Assembly: GCA_016703525.1 (NCBI GenBank)
Contig: JADJBW010000005.1
Span: 1 to 64,000, forward strand
Length of the DNA stretch: 64,000 bases
Reading direction: 5' to 3'
Source of the DNA: Actinomycetota bacterium
GTDB taxonomy: Bacteria > Actinomycetota > Acidimicrobiia > Acidimicrobiales > Microtrichaceae
This document shows positions 55,937 to 64,000 of the stretch, one piece after another (position 1 is the first letter of the stretch; the number at the start of each line of letters is the position of its first letter). The translations under genes were made by a program, and so were the position numbers. Under the pieces are notes generated by a model that was given only the letters and a program-made list of their open reading frames with translations, did no database searches and was not told the DNA's origin.

Positions 55937-57319
55937 GTGTCCGACCATCACGAGGCCTACGACGAGGCCAACCGAGCAGCCGGATCCGACACCGCGCGCC
56001 GTTGGGTGGAGCGCGATGCCGCCGTGGTGTGGCACGGCTTCACGCAGATGGCGGCCTACGGATCGAACTCGCCGATCATCGTGGAGGCGGCAGAGGGTCG
56101 CGAGCTGATCGACGTAGACGGCCGCCGCTACCTCGACGCCATCTCGTCGCTGTGGGTCGCAACCGTCGGCCACCGGGTGCCGCGACTCGATGCCGCACTG
56201 CGGGCCCAGCTCGACCGCGTGGCGCACACGACCATGCTGGGGCACGGCAACCGGGTGGTGATCGAGTTCGCCGAGGAGTTGGCCCGTCGCCTTCCGATGG
56301 ACGATGCGCACGTGATCTTCGCCTCCGACGGCGCTGTCGCGGTGGAGCAGGCCCTCAAGATCGCCTTCCAGTTCTGGACCAACCAAGGTGTGAGCGGACG
56401 CACCGGTATCTCGCCTTCGGTGGCGCCTATCACGGCGACACGGTGGGCGCCATCTCGGTCGGCGACGGCGGGTTCGGTACCGACATCTTCGATCCCCTTC
56501 GATTTCCGGTCCTGCGGGCCCGGGTTCGACCGACCCGACGCGATCGACGTGGCGGTCGGGCTCATCGCCGAGCACGCTCACCGGCTCGCTGCGGTGATCG
56601 TCCAGCCGATCGTGCAGGGCGCCGGGATGCACATGCTGGATCCGGCCGGGCTTTACGGCGCTGGGCGACGCCTGCCGCACTATGACGTTGTTGATCTGCG
56701 ACGAGGTCGCGGTGGGCTTCGGGCGGACCGGCACGCTGTTCGCTCCGGAGCAGGCGGGCTTCGGCCCGACCTGATCGCGATGGGCAAGGGCATCACCGGC
56801 GGGTACCTCCCGGTCGCCGCAACCGCCGTGCCGGCGCGCGTCTTCGACGTTCCTCGGCGACGATCTCGGCCCGCGAACGCTCTATCACGGCCATTCGTAC
56901 GGCGGGAACGCCCTCGGCGCGGCGGTGGCGCTCGAACACCTCCGGCTACTCGACGACGAGGCGGTCCTCGACAACGTGGCGACGATCGCGGACCGGTTCG
57001 CGACAGCTCTGGACGACACGATCGCCCCGCTCGCGCCGGTGCGTGCGATCCGCCAGCACGGGCTGATGATCGGCATCGAGCTGGCACCGCCGAGCGATGG
57101 CCTGCGCTGGGTCGCCGTATCGCCGCCGCGCCTGCGTGGCCGAGGAGTGCTGATCCGCCTCGGCGACGTGGTGATCATTGTGCCCACGCTCACCACCACG
57201 GCGGACGAGGTCGACCGAATCGTCGCGGTCGTCGCTGCAGCGATCGCTTACCTGACGCCGTCGGCGGCCGGGCCGATCGCCGGGCCGGGGTCCGACCTCG
57301 CGCCGGCGCGCTCGGGTGA
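55937..57319 (+). CDS. bioA: Adenosylmethionine-8-amino-7-oxononanoate aminotransferase BioA (multiple frameshifts)
   Basis: Starts GTG 55937, VSDHHEAYDEANRAAG. WHGFTQMAAYGSNSPIIVEA, YLDAISSLWVATVGHRVPRL, VAHTTMLGHGNRVVIEFAEE, HVIFASDGAVAVEQALKIAF, then after breaks VIVQPIVQGAGMHMLDPAGL, PDLIAMGKGITGGYLPVAAT with the PLP lysine in GKGITGG, and IRQHGLMIGIELAP. Converts KAPA to DAPA with SAM as amino donor. Breaks near 56,400, 56,515, 56,690, 56,850 and 57,090. Its stop probably overlaps the bioF GTG at 57316 (GTGA). Confidence 0.88.
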   Translation: MSDHHEAYDEANRAAGSDTARRWVERDAAVVWHGFTQMAAYGSNSPIIVEAAEGRELIDVDGRRYLDAISSLWVATVGHRVPRLDAALRAQLDRVAHTTMLGHGNRVVIEFAEELARRLPMDDAHVIFASDGAVAVEQALKIAFQFWTNQGVSGRTGISPSVAPITATRWAPSRSATAGSVPTSSIPFDFRSCGPGFDRPDAIDVAVGLIAEHAHRLAAVIVQPIVQGAGMHMLDPAGLYGAGRRLPHYDVVDLRRGRGGLRADRHAVRSGAGGLRPDLIAMGKGITGGYLPVAATAVPARVFDVPRRRSRPANALSRPFVRRERPRRGGGARTPPATRRRGGPRQRGDDRGPVRDSSGRHDRPARAGACDPPARADDRHRAGTAERWPALGRRIAAAPAWPRSADPPRRRGDHCAHAHHHGGRGRPNRRGRRCSDRLPDAVGGRADRRAGVRPRAGALG

Positions 57320-58480
57320 GCGGACGATCACGCGCGGCTCGCTCCCCACCGACTGGGACGACATCGTTCTGCGGCCAACGCCTAAGACCCGCGACGCTTA
57401 CCAGTGGCGGTCGTTGCGAACGCTCTCCGGGACCCGGTCCCCTCCTCACCTTCGAGGGCCGCGACGTCGTGTCGTTCTCGTCGAACGACTACCCCGGCCT
57501 GGCCTCGCATCCAACGCGCTGATCGCGGCCGCGCAGCAGGCTGCGGCGGAGTTCGGAACGGCTCCGGCGCGTCGAGGCTGGTCGTGGCGGCCGACCGATT
57601 CACGACCGACTCGAGGCGGCGCTCGCGGCGTGGAAGGGCACCGAAGCGGCCGTGACGTTCCCCGGCGGGTTCGCCGCGAACCTCGGCGCCATCGGCGCCC
57701 TGGTGGCTGCCGCCGGGCGCGATCGCACGGTCGTGTTCAGCGACGAGCTGAACCATGCCCTCCATCATCGACGGCGCCCGTCTGAGCTGCGCCCCGCGCC
57801 GAGGTGTATCGCCATGTCGACCTCGACGACCCGCACAACGCCTCGCCGAGCATGCCGGGTAACGGTGCCTGGTCGCGAGCGACGCCGTGTTCTCGATGGA
57901 TGGCGATGTTGCGCCCGTCGCCGAACTCGCTGAGCTTTGCGCACACCACGGCGCGCCGCTCGTCCTCGACGAGGCGCACGCCGTGCTCGACCGGACACGC
58001 CCCGTCCCGCCGGACTGTCGTGGTCGGCACGAGGTCGAAGGCCCTCGGCTCTGTCGGTGGCTTCGTCGCTGCGCCCGCCCGATCGTCGATCTCATCGTCA
58101 ATCGTTTCGGTCGCTCATCTTCACCACGGCGCCCTCGCCGGTCGACGCGGCGGCGGCTCTCGCGGCGGTCGGCCTGGTTCGCGGCGACGAAGGCCAGCAC
58201 CTCACCGGAGCGCCTGCGCTGCCAACGTCGCCTTGTTCCGGCCAGGCCACCTGAGCCCGATCGTGCCGGTCGGTGGGCGACGAGCGGCGGGCCGGGGCAT
58301 CTCGAACGCTCTGCTCGAGGCCGACTTAACTGGTCGCCGCGATCCGTCCGCCGACCGTCGCCCCGGGCACCGTCACGCTGCGGGTCGCGATCTCGGCCAA
58401 GCACGAACCGAGCGACGGGATCGAGCCACGCGAACGCATCACCGAACTGATCGGGGTCCCCATGGCTGGAACCACGTCGC
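57316..58480 (+). CDS. bioF: 8-amino-7-oxononanoate synthase BioF (multiple frameshifts)
   Basis: Pieces in three frames: FEGRDVVSFSSNDYPGLASH, SGASRLVV-like GSGASRLVVAADRFTTD, VTFPGGFAANLGAIGALVAA, RTVVFSDELNH, FSMDGDVAPVAELAELCAHH, GAPLVLDEAHAVL with the PLP-binding Asp and His, and a C-terminal TVTLRVAISAKHEPSD. This is the alpha-oxoamine synthase family; the enzyme makes KAPA from pimeloyl thioester and alanine. At least eight breaks; the real end is near 58,460-58,480, where bioD begins. About 385 residues. Confidence 0.85.
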
Positions 58481-59130
58481 CCACACCTGCTCGTCGCCGT
58501 CGCGGGGGACCTGCACAGAGATCGGAAAGACTCCGGGGGGACCGCGTTGTTGCTGCGGCGCTGCGCGATCGGGGCCGAACCGTCGGCACATCGCAAACCG
58601 GCGCAGTCCTCGAGACCGTCGACGGCGCGACTGACGCTCATTCTCGGCGCAGAGACCGGCGAGGATGCCCACATCGTGTGCCCGCCGCATCGCTGGTATC
58701 CGGTGCCGATGGCACCTCCCATGGCGGCCGCGTACTCGGCGCGCCCTGCTTCCACATCGCCACGCTGCGCGACGAGATCAGCGGGTCACGGCTGCCCGAG
58801 CGGACGACATCGGGCCCGTCGAGCTAGCCGAGGCGCGGCGTCGCCGTTGGGAGCGACGGCGACGCGGCGGCGTCACTGCGACGATCGACTCCCGTGACAT
58901 GGTCGTGCCCGCTGCCGACGCCGCCCTCGGCACGCCAACAACGCCGTCCGGCTCTCGTGGGGGTGGCTGCAGCGGGCAATCGCTGCGCTGATCCACGTCC
59001 ACCTGAATCGATACGACAACGCCGATCCGCTCCACGCGGCCAATCGTGACCGGCTGCGATTCCAGGATGGGCTGAGAGTGACCGACAGCGTCGACGGATT
59101 CCGCCCAGGCGGTGCCTCGCGGCCGTTTTA
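58462..59130 (+). CDS. bioD: Dethiobiotin synthetase BioD (multiple frameshifts)
   Basis: LLVAVAGTCTEIGKT holds the P-loop of dethiobiotin synthetase (G-T-x-T-x-I-G-K-T). Then LRDRGRTVG, KPAQSFETVDGATDAH, GAETGEDAHIVCPPHRWYPV and PMAPPMAA (the substrate site P.AP..AA), DMVVPAADAALGT and AALIHVHLNRYD. At least eight breaks. Closes the ureido ring of dethiobiotin using ATP and CO2. Last gene of the bioA-F-D operon. Both limits are approximate. Confidence 0.8.
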
Positions 59131-59471
59131 CGTTCGATCCCTCCACCGGACTGCGCCGAGTCGGCGGCACCGGCGATGCCGACACGTTGCTCGAACCGCT
59201 ACGGTTCTGTCGGGTGCGGACGACGAGTCGCGGTCGTCGTGACACCGCCTCGGTCCGCGCACGCCGCCGCTTACTCACGGCGAGTTCTAGCTGCGCCGGG
59301 CGCGGCGCACGGGCAAAGGCGCTGCACGGCGGGCGGACCACAGCGCATGGACGCCGACGGTGATATCCACCACCGATGCGCGACCGGAGGCCCGGAGGCC
59401 GGTAGGATCTCCGCACGAACAGGCGTTCGCACGCGGTGCGGCGCTTCCGAAGCCCCCGGAGTCCACTACCG
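59131..59471. other. Interval without a recognisable gene
   Basis: About 340 bp between the end of bioD and the topoisomerase A start. Sequence errors are so frequent here that a short gene or the true end of bioD could be hidden; I recognise nothing. Confidence 0.3.
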
Positions 59472-61974
59472 ATGCCCCCACAAGGCGACCTCTTCGAACG
59501 GTCCTTCGCACGCGAGGTGATCGAGACGCCTGTCACCGACGGGACGAGCGAGTCCTTCCGCACTCGCTCTCCGTCATCACCTCTCCGGGCCATCCCCGAC
59601 GTACGCGACGGCCTGAAGCCGGTGCAGCGCCGAACTCTACTCGATGGCCCAACCCGGGCACCGACCGGACGCGGCCCCACCACCGCAAGTGCGCTTACGT
59701 CGTCGGCGACACCATGGGCAAGTCTCCACTCCGCACGGCGACAGTGTTACCCATGACGCACTCACCCGTATGGGGCAGGAGTTCTCGCGCAACATCTGCC
59801 TCGTCGACTCCACACGGCAATCTCTGGCTCGCCTGACGATCCCCGCCTGCCGCGCACGGCACTGAGTGCCGACTCTCGCCTGCTGCTATCGAACTTCCCC
59901 GCCGAGATCGACGAGTGACACGGTCGAGCCTGACCGACCTTCGACGGCGAGCGCCTGAGCCGATCACTTCCTGCCAGGCTCCCCAACCTGTTGGTCAACG
60001 GCACCTCCGGCACGTCGCATGGCCACCAACATGGCGCCGCACAACCTCACCGAGGTCTACGAAGCGATCAAGCCTGTCGCGACCAAGCGTCGCCCAAAGC
60101 CGACCATCGACGAAACCTTTATGGCAGGCCCCGGCCCCGGGATCTGCTGTCGGGCGGTTTCATCATCGACGACGGCCGCGCCGACGCCTACGCCACCGGC
60201 TCCGTTACGTTCCGGAATGCGTGCCAATGCCGGGATCGTCAACCCTACCGCGCCTGCTTGCGGGCATCGTCGTCACGCAACTGCTGTCCATGGTCGCTTC
60301 TGAACGCGCCGTTGCGCGCATCCAGGAAATCCCGCCGTCAATAACGGCAAGCTCGCTTGCTGTCGCGAATTTGAAGAACTCAGCAGGACCGCCGGACCGG
60401 TGATGAAATACCATCACGATCGAGCCTGGCGCGGGTGGCGTCAACGCCAAGGCGGTGCCTACCGAGCTGTACCGTCTCACTCCGATGGAAGAGACCTTCT
60501 GGCGTGAACAACGTGGTGCTGGTCAACGGCGTCCCCAATTTCACCGTGGGTGGCAGGACCTGTGCAACCTCTACGCCGAGCACCGCCTCGACGTGGTACG
60601 GCGCCGCACCGAGTACCGGCCTGGCTGGGCCCGCGACCGGCTCCACATCGTTGACGGTCTGCTGATCGCGCTCGATGCCATCGACCCGGTGATCCTCGAT
60701 CATCCGCACTTTCGCAGGACGCCGCCGAAGCCAGGCGGCGCTTCTGCTGGACGAGCTGTCGCTCAGCGAGATCCAGGCGAACCACATCCCCGACATGCAG
60801 TTGCGCCAACTCACCGCCTCGAGAAGCTCCTGCTTCCAGGAGGAGGCGTCCGCGCTCCACGACCAGATCGGATGGTATTTCGGGCAGTTGCGCGCGCCGG
60901 AGCAGCGCCAGCGAACGCTCTCGTGCCTTCAGCGAACTTGAAGAAGCTCGTCGCGCCGCTTCTGTGGACTCCTGCCGCACCCGCATCATCCGGCCCCTGA
61001 CCAGATCGAGGACGTGTCGCTCGGAGGCGATGCTCGACGGCGGCGCTACCGGAGCTCGTCGACGAGCCGTGCGTCGCCACGCCGTCGACTCCCCAGATCG
61101 TCGGCCGCCGCCAACCGGTCGCCGGACTGAAGCCTATGACGTTCAGTCGCCACGACGCAGTGATCGCCCGGGCTGAGACGACCACGCCCGGTTCGATCGT
61201 CGCGATCACCACCGCCACGATGCTTCTCCTCGGCGCCCGCACCCCCGGGAGATGGGCGCGAGGTGACGGCCGCACCTGCGGCACGCCTACCGCCGAGGTC
61301 TTCTCCACCACCAAAGGCGAGTCGATCCTCACGCTGGTCGGCCCCTCAGGCGGCTGCGGCCGACGCGATGGCCGTGCTGGCGACCGCCGCCGGAATAGCA
61401 GCGCATCACGACCGCGGAGATCCTCGGCACGCCTGCCGGGCGCACGGTCATCAACCTGGCCCGGCGATACACTGGCGGCTGCATTCTCTGCTGTTGCTGA
61501 CGGCGACGATTTCGTCATGGTCACCTCGAACGCCCAGGCGCTGCGATGCGCCGCCGACTCCATCAGCGCCCAGGGGCGCGGCGCCGATGGCGTTGCAGGC
61601 ATGTAGCTTTCCGACGGCACCGTCGTCACCGCCGCTTAAGCAATGTCGGCGCTTCCGGCAGCGCGGCTGACGCGATCGTGCTGGACCCACTCCGATGCCG
61701 GCATCCGCCAAGGTCACCGACGGCGGAAGTCCCAACGAAGGGTCGCGGTACAGCTGGTGTCCGGCTGACCAATTCCGCGATGAGGTGCCTCGATTTCGCC
61801 TTCTTACGTTTTGCCGAGGCTGGCCTAACCCTCGTCGTCGGCACTGAAGAAGCGCCCGCCAAGCCTGTTGACTCCCAACCCCGAGCCAAGGCGACTCATC
61901 CCCATACCGCACGGGATCTCATCAGTCGGCTGGTAACAGTGGCGGATCCTCGCCGCGGGCGAGGACGGGGGTGA
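59472..61974 (+). CDS. Type IIA topoisomerase A subunit, GyrA/ParC family (broken by many frameshifts)
   Basis: Start MPPQGDLFERSFAREVIETP. Then RAIPDVRDGLKPVQRR, KCAYVVGDTMGK, HGDSVTHDALTRMGQEFSRN, LLVNGTSGTSHGHQ near NLLVNGTSGIAVGMATNMAP, SGGFIIDDG, VNNVVLVNGVP, LHIVDGLLIALDAID, LSLSEIQANHIPDMQLRQLT and the tail with beta-pinwheel repeats ending near 61,974. The catalytic tyrosine region (AxRYTE) near 59,855 is itself hit by an indel: TECRLS survives. More than fifteen breaks. The order A then B with a 6-bp gap is unusual. It may be gyrase or topoisomerase IV; the missing GyrA-box check keeps this open. Confidence 0.8.
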
Positions 61975-61980
61975 CGTCCA

Positions 61981-64000
61981 TGACCGACAGCACCTGGGAC
62001 GCAACCAACTCCACCGACGCCTACGACGAGCATTCCATCCAGGTGCTCGAATATTCGACGCCGTTCGCAACGACCGGGCATGTACATCGGCGGCACCGGG
62101 TCCGACGGCTCATGCACCTCGTCTGGGGAGATCGATCGATAACGCCGTCGACGAGGCCGCAGCAGGGGTTCGCCAACCTCATCGAGGTCCCGCTCCACAA
62201 GGACCGCTCGGTCGAGGTGACTGGATAACGGTCGCGGCATCTCCGACCGGTGTGAAGGACGGGAAACGGACCGCGCTCGAGTACGTCTTCACTGAACTCC
62301 ACGCGGCGGCGGGTGCCGGGTCCGGCGCATACTCCGCGGCCCGGCGGCCTGCACGGTGTCGGCGCTATCGTGAACGCGCCGTCCACCAAGCTCATCGCCG
62401 AGGTCGACTGAGAGACGGCACCACTCAGCGGCTCGGATTCGGCTGACTGCAAGCCCGGACAGTTCGGCCCGAACGGCGGCTTCAAGGCGGGATCCAGCCT
62501 TCGAGGTCGTTCGCAAGGTCCTCGCGAAGCGAACGGGCAATGTCGCGTGCGGTTCTGGCCCGACACCGACATCTTCGACCCGGACGCAATGCATCGACGA
62601 CGGCAAGGTCCAGCAACACGCTCGCCCAGGTCTGCTTCCTCGTCCCCGGCCTGAAGGTAAACTTCCACGATCGCTGCGGCGCTGGCGCGCGAGCCTGAGG
62701 AGTCAGGCTGGGTGGCGGCCTCGGCGCGACTACGTCGACTTCCTGCTGATTTCGGCGAGCTATCACCGAGGGTCATCACGTTGTTCGGCACGGGCACGTT
62801 CGTGGAGAAGGTACTCCGTCGACGGTCGTATGACTTTGACGTGGAGCGTTACTGCGGAACAGCACATCGCCTCGCGCTGGGTCAAGGGGTACGACACCAG
62901 GCCTGTCAGCTTTCAGAACACGATCCTGACCCGCGAGGGCGTGGCACCCACGGCCACTTTCGAGCGCGCTTCACCAAGGCGGCCAACGACACGCCGCTCA
63001 CAACCACGAAGAAGCTCTCGCCAAGCTCGCTATAAGCAGGGCAAGGACCGTTCGAGTAGTTATGGATGTGGTGAGGACGGTCGCAGCGGTCAAGGTCACC
63101 TTCGCCGAACCGCAGTTCCGCGCACCACGTTAGCGCGAGCTCGGCACGCCCGCCATCCAGTCGATCGTGTACGACGTCACCAAGGACGGCCTGGTCACAT
63201 GGTGAATCCGGCGGGCGTCGGACACATTGTGAACGCCATCCGCTATAAGATCGCCCAGGCCGTGCTCAACCGGGTCGCGGCGAAGCAGTCGCTCGAAGCC
63301 CGGCGCCGGCGGCGAATCTGATCGACCAGCATGCCTGACAAGCTCGCCGGACTGCCGCACCCACGGCCGCGACGCCGAGCTGCTCATCGTGGAGGGCGTA
63401 CCTCGGCTGCCGGCCTGCTGGTGCGGGACGCAATCCGGAGCATGGCGGTGCTGACGTTGCGCGGCAAGTTTGTGAACGCTAAGTCGAACCTGGAAGCAGG
63501 TCGTGGAGAACGCTGAGGCGCAGGCGCTGGATCACCGCTATCGGCGCCGGGTCGGGCTTTCCGCGACTTCCGCCTCGAGGATGCGCGGTACGGACGGATC
63601 ATCATCTTTGGTGCGACGCCGACGTCGACGGCAGTCACATCCGTTGCCTGCTCCTCACGCTGATCTACTACCACATGAGGTTCCTGCTGGAGTGACGTGC
63701 TGCGCAGCCCGTCGCCCAGCCGCCGCTGTACACGGTCGGGCGTCGGCGACGAGAAGATCCACGCGTTTCAGCGACGAGGAGAAGGCCCGCCTGACCGGAC
63801 GAGCCGTGCCGCGGAACTGCAAGGCCGAGAACCTCCAGTGGGTGCGGTTCAAGGCTCGGCGAATGGACGTCGAGGAGCTCGCCGAGACTCAATCTGGACG
63901 CCGAGACTCGCATCCTCCGCCGCACCGAATACCATGAACGACGCATCTGGGCGGCCAAGGACGCCTATGAGCTCTTCGAGACGCTGATGGGCAACGACGT
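61981..64000 (+). CDS. Type IIA topoisomerase B subunit, GyrB/ParE family (broken, cut by window end)
   Basis: ATG 61981. SIQVLEYSTPF, then DNAVDEAAAGFANLIEV-like pieces, NGRGI, AAGGLHGVGA near 62,350 (ATP-lid GxHGVG), NVAVRFWPDTDIFD, TKKLAKLAI-like pieces, and RELGTPAIQSIVYDV. The Toprim domain is visible: LLIVEGDSA near 63,385 (mixed frames), FCDADVDGSHIRCLLLTLIY near 63,615 and EKARLTAELA. The last bases read YELFETLMGNDV, a motif close to the C terminus (LMG..V..R). The gene runs past 64,000. More than twenty breaks. It supplies the ATPase that works with the preceding A subunit. Confidence 0.8.

Noticed and set aside
42000..64000. Programmed frameshifting or a pseudogene island
   Set aside because: Breaks are scattered with no common slippery motif, hit essential genes, and rise in density towards the window end, which fits sequencing error better.

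Overview
The window comes from a high-GC (judged by eye, about two thirds G+C) actinobacterium. The gene content fits a free-living, lipid/steroid-using member of the Acidimicrobiia: a KstR-like TetR regulator, an F420-type luciferase-like oxidoreductase, a mycobacterial OmpATb/ArfA-like protein, actinobacterial-type AddA/AddB and many FadD/SDR/hydratase enzymes. The class-level placement is inference. There are no rRNA or tRNA genes, no CRISPR array, no intact insertion sequence and no phage genes that I can see.

Layout. 0-6.3 kb: lipoprotein, GNAT protein, then an exopolysaccharide module (polymerase-like membrane protein, Wzz/Wzc-type tyrosine autokinase, CelD-like acyltransferase). 6.3-14.3 kb: a secreted protein and a hydroxyisobutyrate-dehydrogenase-like enzyme, then a minus-strand operon of SDR, IlvX-like protein, KstR-like regulator, hydrolase, acyl-CoA synthetase and EamA transporter, mostly with 4-bp overlaps. 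14.5-15.0 kb: two nearly identical Flp/TadE-type pilin genes, each followed by a strong hairpin. 15.1-23.7 kb: another acyl-CoA ligase, an OmpATb-like protein, a cyclase/alcohol dehydrogenase pair, rmuC and small proteins. 23.7-30.3 kb: addA/addB-type recombination nuclease. 30.5-39.1 kb: aldehyde dehydrogenase, acyltransferase, a decayed zone holding ftsX-like and kdpE remnants, a fatty-acid-hydroxylase-like protein, a KimA-like K+ transporter, and a divergent amidohydrolase/PhyH pair. 39-54 kb: mixed metabolism (hydrolases, TesB, methyltransferase, aminotransferase, PIG-L, LigD polymerase domain, xylulokinase, enoyl-CoA hydratase, F420 oxidoreductase). 54.3-59.1 kb: biotin synthesis (bioB divergent from bioA-bioF-bioD). 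59.5-64 kb: a type IIA topoisomerase, A subunit then B subunit, cut by the right edge.

Two regulatory codes stand out. CTGACGnnnCGTCAG palindromes lie at three promoters of lipid/alcohol/amidohydrolase genes (14.29, 21.07, 38.19 kb), and AACnnGTT palindromes of KstR type lie at three others (11.92 upstream of the KstR-like gene itself, 31.97, 52.21 kb). Together they suggest that scattered operons here answer to two lipid-sensing TetR-type regulators. A separate family of about 50-bp hairpins (arms CGAACTGGGCC / GGCCCAGTTCG) recurs at three intergenic loci and looks like an undescribed REP-type element.

Sequence quality. A few single frameshifts occur in the first 42 kb. From there the density rises steeply, and the last 10 kb (biotin and topoisomerase genes) is broken every 50-200 bases although protein similarity carries on across frames. 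I read this as uncorrected sequencing error towards a contig end, not mass gene decay, and give whole-gene spans for such genes with the breaks noted.
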